From an uncultured Pseudokineococcus sp. (GTDB taxonomy: Bacteria; Actinomycetota; Actinomycetes; Actinomycetales; Quadrisphaeraceae): a stretch of DNA of 64,000 nt. The DNA lies in the NCBI RefSeq assembly GCF_947495735.1, contig NZ_CANMAA010000001.1, forward strand, positions 496,001 to 560,000, written 5' to 3'. The notes below the pieces were generated by a model that searched no databases, was not told the origin of the DNA, and saw only the letters and a list, made by a program, of their open reading frames with translations. This document shows, piece after piece, positions 46,900 through 53,955 of this stretch. The translations under genes were made by a program, and so were the position numbers. Within the stretch, counting starts at the first letter, position 1, and each line of letters begins with the position of its first letter.

Positions 46900-47902
46900 C
46901 GCTGCGCCAGGCCCGCTCGTCGCGCCGCGCGCGCCGCGCGCGGGCCAGCGCGGGCAGCGCCACGCGCAGTCGCCGGGGCGTCGGCACGGAGACGCGCCGG
47001 TGCAGCACCCGCAGGTCGGCGTCCTCGACGGCGCCGAGGATCCCGCCGTAGAGCTCCTCGGCGCAGGCGATGGCGTCGCGGGTCGTGGGGTCGAGCATCC
47101 CCACGCCCGGCGCGGCGCGCGCGTACAGCTCGCGCGTGCGGGCCACCTCGAGCTGCAGCAGCGTGCGCACGCCGGGCGTCAGCGACGCCGACCGGCGGCA
47201 GTGCCACAGCTCGTCGCGGTCGACGCCGCAGGCGTCGAGGTCCTCCTGCGGCAGGTACACGCGGCCGCGCTCGAGGTCCTCGCCGACGTCGCGGATGAAG
47301 TTCGACATCTGGAAGGCCTCGCCGAGGGTGCGCGCGCACCGGGCCGCCGGCTCCTCCAGCCCGGGCAGCGGCTCCAGGACCGGCAGCATCTGCAGCCCGA
47401 TGACGGCCGCGGACCCGTGCATGTACTCCACGAGGTCGGCCCACGTCGCGTAGCCGGTCTCGGTGATGTCCATGCGCATCGAGGCGAGGAACGCGCGCAC
47501 GTGCACCCGGGGGATGTCCCAGCGCTCCATGGTCAGCGCCATGGCCCGGCTCACGGCGTCCGGCGCCGTGCCGCCGGCGCGCGCGCCGTCCAGGCCGAGC
47601 CAGAACTCCTCCTCGAAGCGCACGAGCGCGTCGGGGTCGGGGGAGGTGAGGCTGTCGACGAACTCGTCGGCGTAGCGCGCGAAGCCGTACAGCGCCCACA
47701 CCCAGGGGCGCTTGGCCGGCGGCAGCAGCGTCGTCGCGAGGTAGTACGTGCGCCCGTGCTCGGCGTGCAGCCGGCGGCACTCCTGGAAGTCGGCGCGCAG
47801 GCCGGCGTCGGAGATGCCGGCCGCGTCGAGCGAGCGCTCCCCGACCCGGTAGCGGCCGTGCGCGGGCGCCCGCACGCCGACGGTCGTCGTCGCCCCGCTC
47901 AC
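46895..47902 (-). CDS. crtB: phytoene synthase
   Basis: A 335-residue prenyltransferase joining two GGPP to phytoene. The two Asp-rich motifs are DEFVD (79-83, in ARYADEFVD) and DVGED (205-209, in NFIRDVGEDLERGRVYLP). YYLATTLLPPAKRPWVWALY and GSAAVIGLQMLPVL are also conserved. Length is normal and there is no signal peptide. GTG 47902 overlaps the crtI stop. It is the last gene of idsA-crtI-crtB. Confidence 0.95.
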   Translation of the reverse strand: MSGATTTVGVRAPAHGRYRVGERSLDAAGISDAGLRADFQECRRLHAEHGRTYYLATTLLPPAKRPWVWALYGFARYADEFVDSLTSPDPDALVRFEEEFWLGLDGARAGGTAPDAVSRAMALTMERWDIPRVHVRAFLASMRMDITETGYATWADLVEYMHGSAAVIGLQMLPVLEPLPGLEEPAARCARTLGEAFQMSNFIRDVGEDLERGRVYLPQEDLDACGVDRDELWHCRRSASLTPGVRTLLQLEVARTRELYARAAPGVGMLDPTTRDAIACAEELYGGILGAVEDADLRVLHRRVSVPTPRRLRVALPALARARRARRDERAWRSA

Positions 47903-49503
47903 CGGTAGGCCCGCGAGCGGTAGCCGGGCACCTTGCCGGTGATGCGCTCGGCGGCCAGCCGGCCCGAGACGAGCACCATGGGCACGCCCACGCCGGGCTG
48001 GGTGCCCGAGCCGGTGAAGACGACGTTCTCGCCCCACATGTTGCCCGGCCGGAAGGGCCCGGTCTGGCTGAAGGCGTGCGAGGCCGCGAACGGCGCCCCC
48101 GCCTCCATGCCGCGGCGCTGCCAGTCCAGCGGCGTCGTGACGTCCTCGACCTCGATGCCGTCCCCGAAGCCCGGGAAGCCCCGCGACTCCATGGTCCGCA
48201 GCACGTGCTCGCGGTAGTGCGGGCCGATGCGCTCCCAGTCCAGGTCGGGGGCGCTCTGGAGGTTGGGCGTCGGGAAGAGCACGTAGTAGGTGTGCCGCCC
48301 CTCCGGCGCCGCGGTCGGGTCCGAGACCGAGGGGGTGGAGATCAGGACGCTGGGGTCGCTCATGAGCCGGCCGCCGGTCAGCTCGGCGAACACCTCCTCC
48401 CAGGCGTGCCCGAAGGAGATCGTGTGGTGGGCGGCGTCCGGGTAGTGCGCCGTCGAGCCGGCGAGCATGAGGTAGCAGGACGGCGAGTACGTCATCCGCT
48501 TCGACGTGCGGCTCTCGACGCCCAGCAGGTCGCGGTAGGCGACCGGGAGGTCGGGGTTGAGGACGACGGCGTCGCAGGGGATGCGCTCGCCGCCCTCGGT
48601 GATGACGGCGCTCGCCCGACCGCCGCTGTGCTCCACCGAGGCCACCGGGGTGCTGTACCGGATGTCGACGCCGTGGGCCTCCAGCGCCCCGGCCATGGCC
48701 TCGGGGACGGCGGCCACGCCGCCGCGGGGGAAGTACACGCCCGCGACCGAGTCCATGTAGGCGATGACGGCGTACAGGGCGAGGGCGTCGTAGGGCGACA
48801 GGCCCGCGTAGAGCGCCTGGAAGGAGAACGCCCGCTGGGTCCGGGTGTCCTTGAGGTAGCGCTCGACCCGCGGCGCGAGCTTGCCGAAGCCGCCGAGGGC
48901 GGCGAGGCGCGCGAGGTCGGGCGTGACCAGGTCGAGCGGGGTGTCGATGTTCGTGTCGATGAAGTCGCGCATCTCCGCGCGGTAGAGCTTGGAGACGTAG
49001 TCGACGTAGCGCAGGTAGCCCTTCGCCTCGTCGGGACCGACGACGCGCTCGATCTCGGCGGCCATGTCGCCGGCGTCGGAGTGCACGTCCATCGAGGAGC
49101 CGTCCGCGAACTGGGCGCGGTACAGCGGGGAGACAGGGTCGAGGGTGAGCCAGTCCTCCATCGACTCCCCGAGCGCGTCGAAGCAGTCGGCGATGAGGTC
49201 GGGCATCGTCAGGACGGTGGGGCCCGGGTCGAACCGGTAGGTGCCCGTGGGGCCCTGCAGCTCCAGGCGGCCGGCGCGGCCGCCCGGGACGGCCTCGCGC
49301 TCGAGCAGGGTCACGCGCCGCCCGGACCCGGCCAGGCGCATGGCAGCGGACAGGCCGGCCAGGCCGGCGCCGACGACGACGACGTGGTCGCTGGGGCCCG
49401 ACGTCGTGCGCAGCCGGCCGGGGACGGCGGCCTGGGCGGCCCAGCGGGCCCAGCGGCGGGAGCTGCCGGAGCCCTGGCCGAGGCCGGTGAGGAGCGGGCT
49501 CAC
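47899..49503 (-). CDS. crtI: phytoene desaturase CrtI
   Basis: A 534-residue FAD enzyme introducing double bonds into phytoene. After about 38 extra residues, VVVVGAGLAGLSAAMRLAGS (41-60) binds FAD, and RFDPGPTVLTMPDLI follows. The C-terminal FAD signature is VVFTGSGTQPGVGVPMVLVS. The number of desaturations cannot be read from sequence. The GTG start has GAGGA 7-8 bases upstream and overlaps the stop of a 17-codon frame. The N-terminal extension (QGSGSSRRWARWAAQAAVPG) is unusual, and a start nearer residue 38 cannot be excluded. Confidence 0.94.
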   Translation of the reverse strand: MSPLLTGLGQGSGSSRRWARWAAQAAVPGRLRTTSGPSDHVVVVGAGLAGLSAAMRLAGSGRRVTLLEREAVPGGRAGRLELQGPTGTYRFDPGPTVLTMPDLIADCFDALGESMEDWLTLDPVSPLYRAQFADGSSMDVHSDAGDMAAEIERVVGPDEAKGYLRYVDYVSKLYRAEMRDFIDTNIDTPLDLVTPDLARLAALGGFGKLAPRVERYLKDTRTQRAFSFQALYAGLSPYDALALYAVIAYMDSVAGVYFPRGGVAAVPEAMAGALEAHGVDIRYSTPVASVEHSGGRASAVITEGGERIPCDAVVLNPDLPVAYRDLLGVESRTSKRMTYSPSCYLMLAGSTAHYPDAAHHTISFGHAWEEVFAELTGGRLMSDPSVLISTPSVSDPTAAPEGRHTYYVLFPTPNLQSAPDLDWERIGPHYREHVLRTMESRGFPGFGDGIEVEDVTTPLDWQRRGMEAGAPFAASHAFSQTGPFRPGNMWGENVVFTGSGTQPGVGVPMVLVSGRLAAERITGKVPGYRSRAYR

Positions 49504-49553
49504 GGGGCGTCCTCGCGCAGGCGGCTCGTGCGGTCCTCGGGGTGCTGGCTCAT
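49500..49553 (-). CDS. 17-codon ORF overlapping the crtI start (candidate leader peptide)
   Basis: It encodes MSQHPEDRTSRLREDAP and stops with TGA inside the crtI GTG. Its ATG is preceded by GCGAGGACACCCC, almost the same 13 bases that precede the crtI GTG (GCGAGGACGCCCC), because about 33-50 bases around the start are imperfectly duplicated in tandem. It has a usable ribosome-binding site, so it may be translated and coupled to crtI. It could also be a by-product of the duplication. Confidence 0.4.
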   Translation of the reverse strand: MSQHPEDRTSRLREDAP

Positions 49554-49654
49554 GGGGTGTCCTCGCGTGGGAGCGGCTGGTGCCGGGGGGATGTCGGCGG
49601 GGTCGGGGCCGGCACGGTGAGGCGGTGGGGCGCGGGGCGGGGCGCCCCGCGCGG

Positions 49655-50731
49655 TCAGGCGGTGCGGGCGGTGGCGATGGACACGAGCTCTCCCAGCGCC
49701 GCGCGGGCCTCCTCGGTGACGGGAGCGCCGGACAGCGCCGCTCGGGAGCGGGCGACGAGGTCGTCGATGAGCTGCTCGACGGCCGCCAGCGAGCCCGTCC
49801 GCTCGATGAGGTCCTGCAGCGAGGCCACGCCGTCGTCGTCGAGGTCGGGGGCGCCGAGCAGCGAGGCGAGCAGCGCGGCGTCCCCCGCGCTGCCGCGCTG
49901 GGCGGCGAGGGCGACGAGCATCGTGCGCTTGCCCTCGCGCAGGTCGTCGCCCGCGGGCTTGCCGGTGACGGCGGGGTCGCCGTACACGCCGAGGACGTCG
50001 TCGCGGAGCTGGAACGCCTCGCCGAGGGGGAGCCCGTAGGCCGACAGGGCGGCGCGCTGGGCCGCGTCGGCGCCCGCGAGGGCGGCGCCGATCAGCAGCG
50101 GGTGCTCCACGGTGTACTTGGCGCTCTTCCACCGCAGCACGCGCAGGGCGCGGTCGTCGGCGCCCTCGGGGGCGCCGCCGGAGGCCTGCTCGAGGACGTC
50201 GAGGTACTGCCCCGCCATGAGCTGGGTGCGCATGCGGTCGAAGACGAGCCGGGCCGCCACCAGGCGCTCGGGGTCGGCGCCGCAGGACGTGAGGGTCTCG
50301 TCGCTCCAGGCCAGGCAGAGGTCCCCGGCCAGGATGGCCGCCGCCTCCCCGAACCGCTCGCACGACCCGCTCCAGCCCTCGGCCGCGTGGGCGTTCGCGA
50401 AGCGGCGGTGCAGCGCGGGCATGCCCCGGCGGGTGTCGGAGCCGTCCATGACGTCGTCGTGGATGAGCGCGGCCGCCTGGAACAGCTCCAGGGCTGCGCC
50501 GACGCGGGCCTCCACGGCGCCGTCCTGCCCGCCCGCGGCCCGGTATCCCCAGGCGCAGAAGGACGGTCTCAGCCGCTTCCCCCCGGCCACGAGGTCGGCC
50601 ACCGCGTCGACCAGGGGCTCCGTCTCGGGGGCCACCTCGGCGAGCACGCCCCGCTGACGGGCGAGCACGGCGTCGAGCTCGGCCTGGACGCCGCGCCGCA
50701 GCGCCTGGGCCCTCGCCGCGTGCGCGTCCAC
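49655..50731 (-). CDS. idsA: polyprenyl (geranylgeranyl) diphosphate synthase
   Basis: A 358-residue prenyl diphosphate synthase. The first Asp-rich motif is HDDVMDGSDTRRG (Asp92, Asp93, Asp96) and the second is FQLRDDVLGVYGD near 240. LVAGGKRLRPSFC carries the IPP-binding residues. Small residues before the first motif suggest a C20 product rather than C15, as inference. GTG 50731 has AGGAGG 6 bases upstream. Position at the head of crtI-crtB makes GGPP supply for carotenoids the obvious role; idsA2 holds the corresponding place in mycobacteria. Confidence 0.93.
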   Translation of the reverse strand: MDAHAARAQALRRGVQAELDAVLARQRGVLAEVAPETEPLVDAVADLVAGGKRLRPSFCAWGYRAAGGQDGAVEARVGAALELFQAAALIHDDVMDGSDTRRGMPALHRRFANAHAAEGWSGSCERFGEAAAILAGDLCLAWSDETLTSCGADPERLVAARLVFDRMRTQLMAGQYLDVLEQASGGAPEGADDRALRVLRWKSAKYTVEHPLLIGAALAGADAAQRAALSAYGLPLGEAFQLRDDVLGVYGDPAVTGKPAGDDLREGKRTMLVALAAQRGSAGDAALLASLLGAPDLDDDGVASLQDLIERTGSLAAVEQLIDDLVARSRAALSGAPVTEEARAALGELVSIATARTA

Positions 50732-50804
50732 GTCCGACCTCCTGCCGTCGTGCCCGCTGCTGGACCCGATCGCCTGCCGCCGCCCGGAGGGGCGCCGTCC
50801 GGGA

Positions 50805-50832
50805 AGCGTAGGCGCCAGGGCCACAGCTGTGG
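50805..50832 (-). promoter_or_regulatory. idsA-crtI-crtB promoter with palindromic operator
   Basis: On the minus strand TACGCT (50810-50805) fits a -10 element, giving a leader near 65 bases before idsA. The exact 12-base palindrome CCACAGCTGTGG at 50821-50832 covers the -35 region, an ideal repressor site. No regulator of this operon is evident in the window. Confidence 0.45.
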
Positions 50833-50903
50833 GGGTCGGGCGCCGCGGGCGGCTCGGCGCGTCCACGGGCCGGAGCACCTCGGGGCGCCCGGACGGGCGC
50901 GGC

Positions 50904-50909
50904 TAGCCT
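50904..50909 (+). promoter_or_regulatory. -10 element TAGCCT of leaderless metF
   Basis: TAGCCT ends 6 bases before ATG 50916. No ribosome-binding site. The same hexamer is used by proS. Confidence 0.6.
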
Positions 50910-50915
50910 CAGGCC

Positions 50916-51941
50916 ATGGTGACCGGCGGGGCCCCCTTGCAGGACGTGCTGGCGGACCTGCGCGCCAGCGGCAGGCCGTCGCTGTCCTTCGAGTTCTTCC
51001 CCCCGCGCGACGACGCCGGGGAGGGCGTGCTCTGGGAGTCGCTGCGGCGCGTGGAGGCCCTCGAGCCCACGTTCGTCTCCGTGACCTACGGCGCCGGCGG
51101 GTCGACGCGGGACCGCACCGTGCGCGCCACGCGCGCGGTCGCGCGCGAGACCACCATGTCGCCGGTCGCCCACCTCACGTGCGTCTCGGCCTCGCGGGCC
51201 GAGCTGCGCAGGGTCGTCGGCGAGTACGCCGACGCGGGCGTGTCGTCGGTGCTGGCGCTGCGCGGGGACCCGCCAGGCGGCCCCGGGACTCCGTGGGAGC
51301 GGCACCCGCAGGGGCTCGGGACGGCGCTGGAGCTCGTGGAGCTGCTGCGCTCCCTGGGGGGCTTCACCGTGGGCGTCGCGGCCTTCCCGCACCGGCACCC
51401 GGAGTCCGCCGACGCCGAGCAGGACGCCCGCGTGCTGGCGCTGAAGGCCCGCGCGGGCGCCTCCTTCGCGGTGACCCAGCTGTTCTACGAGGCCCGGCTG
51501 TGGACCGAGCTCGTGGACCGCGCCGCCGGCCACGGCTGCGACATCCCGGTGCTGCCCGGGCTCATGGCGATCACCTCGCTCAAGCAGGTCCCCGTCTTCG
51601 CGAAGCTCTCGGGGGCCCCGGTGCCGCCGCCGCTCGTCGCGCGGCTCGAGGCGGCGCAGCGCAGCGGCGGGGACGCGGAGGTGCGCCGGGTCGGCGTCGA
51701 GGCGACGGCCGAGCTCGGCGCCGAGCTCCTCGAGGCGGGCGCCCCGGGGCTGCACCTGTACACGCTCAACCGCTCGTCCGCGTCGCTGGAGGTCGTCCGC
51801 GCCCTCGGCCTGCGCGACGAGGACCGCACCGCCGCAGCCGTCCGAGCCGTCCCGGCCCAGGCGGGCGCGAGCCAGGCGGGGGCGAGCCAGACGGGTGCGA
51901 CCCCGGCGGGCACCGCGCACCCCGTGCCCGCGGCGCCCTGA
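50916..51941 (+). CDS. metF: methylenetetrahydrofolate reductase family protein
   Basis: A 341-residue FAD-dependent TIM barrel reducing 5,10-methylene- to 5-methyl-tetrahydrofolate for methionine synthesis. Motifs: SLSFEFFPPRDDAGEG, VSVTYGAGGSTRDRT, HLTCVSASRAELRRVV, LALRGDPPGG, FAVTQLFYEARLW and PVLPGLMAITSLKQV. It ends with a Gln/Ala/Gly/Ser tail of repeated QAGAS pentads encoded by a 15-base repeat. It is transcribed divergently from idsA, the same neighbourhood as Rv2172c/idsA2. Confidence 0.92.
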   Translation: MVTGGAPLQDVLADLRASGRPSLSFEFFPPRDDAGEGVLWESLRRVEALEPTFVSVTYGAGGSTRDRTVRATRAVARETTMSPVAHLTCVSASRAELRRVVGEYADAGVSSVLALRGDPPGGPGTPWERHPQGLGTALELVELLRSLGGFTVGVAAFPHRHPESADAEQDARVLALKARAGASFAVTQLFYEARLWTELVDRAAGHGCDIPVLPGLMAITSLKQVPVFAKLSGAPVPPPLVARLEAAQRSGGDAEVRRVGVEATAELGAELLEAGAPGLHLYTLNRSSASLEVVRALGLRDEDRTAAAVRAVPAQAGASQAGASQTGATPAGTAHPVPAAP

Positions 51942-51946
51942 GCCGG

Positions 51947-52675
51947 GTGCGCGCCCGCGACCTGCCCGACCGGGAGGAGCACCTGCGCCGCTGGGCCGCG
52001 CTGCACGGCGCGCCGGTGCCCACGGGCCTCGTGCGCTGGTGGCTGTCGGTCGTCCACGCGCTCTCGCTCCCGCTGGCGCGCGCCGGCGTCGCGCCGACGG
52101 CGCTGACGGCCGCGGGCCTCCTGCTGCCGCTGGCCGCGCTCCCCGCCGCGGCCGCCGGCGGGCGCTGGGCGCTGCTCGTGCCCGCCCTCGTGCTCGTCTC
52201 GGGCGTCGTCGACAGCCTGGACGGCGGTGTCGCGGTGCTGCGGGGGGCCACGAGCTCCTGGGGGGCGGTGGCCGACGCGCTCGCCGACCGGCTCGCCGAC
52301 GCGCTCGCCCTGGCCGCGCTGTGGCTGCTCGGCGCGCCCGGGCCGGTGCTCGTGGCCGCGGGGGCGCTCGCCGCGCTCGCCGAGTACGCCCGCGCGCGCG
52401 GCGGGGCGGCCGGCGTCCAGGACGTCGGCGTGGTCACGGTGGGGGAGCGGCCCACGCGCGTGCTGGTCGTGTCCGCGGCCGCGCTCGTCGCCGGCTCGCG
52501 TCCCGAGCAGGCGGGGACGTGGGCCGCGGTGGGGGCGTGGGCCGCTCTCGGCGTGGCCGTCGTCGCGCTGGCGCAGCTGCTCCCCGTCCTGCGGCGCCAG
52601 CTCCGGGACCTCGACCGGGACAGCGAGCGGGACGCCGGCCGGGAGACCTCCGGCGGCGGGGGAGGGTCGGCGTGA
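51947..52675 (+). CDS. CDP-alcohol phosphatidyltransferase family protein
   Basis: A 242-residue membrane enzyme of the family that moves a phosphatidyl or similar group from a CDP-alcohol. Five or six helices are visible. The motif D-x2-DG-x2-AR-x8-G-x3-D-x3-D is present as Asp89, Asp92-Gly93, Ala96, Gly106, Asp110 and Asp114, but the Arg is Val97. The four metal-binding Asp are intact. Substrate unknown; an unusual headgroup or a polyprenyl-linked role is possible. The GTG start is 5 bases after the metF stop, and its stop overlaps the acyltransferase start. Confidence 0.82.
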   Translation: MRARDLPDREEHLRRWAALHGAPVPTGLVRWWLSVVHALSLPLARAGVAPTALTAAGLLLPLAALPAAAAGGRWALLVPALVLVSGVVDSLDGGVAVLRGATSSWGAVADALADRLADALALAALWLLGAPGPVLVAAGALAALAEYARARGGAAGVQDVGVVTVGERPTRVLVVSAAALVAGSRPEQAGTWAAVGAWAALGVAVVALAQLLPVLRRQLRDLDRDSERDAGRETSGGGGGSA

Positions 52676-53781
52676 GCCTCCTCGACCGCGTGCCCGAGCG
52701 GGCGCCCCGCCCGACCGGCACCCGCTGGATGGACGGCGCCCGCGTCGTCGCCATCGTGGCCGTCGTCCTGATCCACCTGCTGGCCCCCGTCGTGGAGGGA
52801 CGCGGCGTGCCGACCGGGAGCGCCGGCTGGTGGGTGGCCAACGCCCTCGACGCCGGGACCCGCTGGTGCGTCCCGGTCTTCGTGATGATCTCCGGCGCGC
52901 TGGCGCTCGACCCCGCGCGCACGAGCCGCCCGCGCGACTACTTCCGCCGTCGCCTCGCCCGCATCGGCGTGCCGCTCGCGGTGTGGACGGTCGTCTACCT
53001 GCTCTTCCGCGCCGTCGTGCTCGGCGCCGACCTGACGCCGGCCGACGCCGCCGTCGACGTGGCCCGCGGGGCGCCGTTCCTGCAGCTGTACTTCCTCTAC
53101 GTCCTCGCCGGCCTGGTCCTCGCCACGCCGTTCCTCAAGGTCGTGACGCGCCACGCCACGTGGCGGATGTCCCTGGGGCTCGCGGTGGTGCTCCTGGCGC
53201 TGGGCGTGCTCGACCAGGTCCTGGCCTTCGCGGGCGGGGTGGGGGAGGCCAACGCCGCCACGCAGTTCCTGCCCTTCGCGGGCTACTACGTCCTCGGCTG
53301 GTGCCTGCGCGACGTCCTCGTCCGGGGCCGGGGGCTCGCCCTCGCCCGGGCCGGCCTCTACGGGTCGATCGCGCTCACGGCTCTGGCCGCGGGGGTCGCC
53401 GGCTACGGGAGCCTCGGGCGCTACGCCTACGACTTCCTCTCCCCGACCGTCGTCGTCGGCTCGGCCTGCGCCTACCTGCTGCTGCACCGCGGCCTCGACC
53501 GCCTGCCGGAGCGGGTCGCGCGCGCCGTGGACCGGTGGGCGCCCTACGCGTTCGGCGTCTTCCTCGTGCACGGCGCGCTCGTCTACGGGCTGCGCTCCCT
53601 GACCGGCCCCCCGGACTCGCTCGCCGAGGTGCTCGCGACGGTGCTGCTGCTCCTGCCCGCGCACCTGGTCGCCGCCACAGCGCTGACCTGGGTGCTGCTG
53701 CAGGTCCCCTACCTGCGCGCCGTGCTCGGCGAGCCCGCCCGACGCCCTCCCCGGCGCGCCGCCGGAGCCCGGACGGGCTGA
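52672..53781 (+). CDS. acyltransferase 3 family membrane protein
   Basis: A 369-residue protein with about ten helices. RWMDGARVVAIVAVVLIHLL carries the conserved first-helix His and Arg of acyltransferase 3 (WecH/OafB-like) proteins. PVFVMISGALALDPARTSRP, RRLARIGVPLAVWTVVYLLF and PYAFGVFLVHGALVYGL follow. Such proteins O-acylate surface sugars or lipids. It is translationally coupled to the CDP-alcohol phosphatidyltransferase, suggesting a lipid or lipid-linked glycan target. Confidence 0.87.
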   Translation: MSLLDRVPERAPRPTGTRWMDGARVVAIVAVVLIHLLAPVVEGRGVPTGSAGWWVANALDAGTRWCVPVFVMISGALALDPARTSRPRDYFRRRLARIGVPLAVWTVVYLLFRAVVLGADLTPADAAVDVARGAPFLQLYFLYVLAGLVLATPFLKVVTRHATWRMSLGLAVVLLALGVLDQVLAFAGGVGEANAATQFLPFAGYYVLGWCLRDVLVRGRGLALARAGLYGSIALTALAAGVAGYGSLGRYAYDFLSPTVVVGSACAYLLLHRGLDRLPERVARAVDRWAPYAFGVFLVHGALVYGLRSLTGPPDSLAEVLATVLLLLPAHLVAATALTWVLLQVPYLRAVLGEPARRPPRRAAGARTG

Positions 53782-53807
53782 CGAGACGGGGCGATGGTCC
53801 CGGATGA

Positions 53808-53817
53808 GGCACACTGG
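53808..53817 (+). promoter_or_regulatory. promoter element GGCACACTGG upstream of the helicase
   Basis: CACACT (53810-53815) fits a -10 element. Transcription near 53822 would leave a leader of about 135 bases before GTG 53956. The ten-base context is shared with three other leadered genes here. Confidence 0.5.
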
Positions 53818-53955
53818 GAGTTCCGCGGCGCCTCCGGCGCCCCGCCGAGCCGCCCCCGCAGCTCTCCGGCAGCGGCTCGGCAGCACTCCGCCGAGCCCGC
53901 CGGCCCCCGCGGGAGGAGCCCCTCGGCGCCCGCACCTCCGGCCCGAGAGGCACCT

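Noticed and set aside
53794-53955. Helicase start at GTG 53794, giving 54 more residues.
   Set aside because: That start lies upstream of the probable promoter at 53808 and the added residues are low-complexity. GTG 53956 has a good ribosome-binding site.
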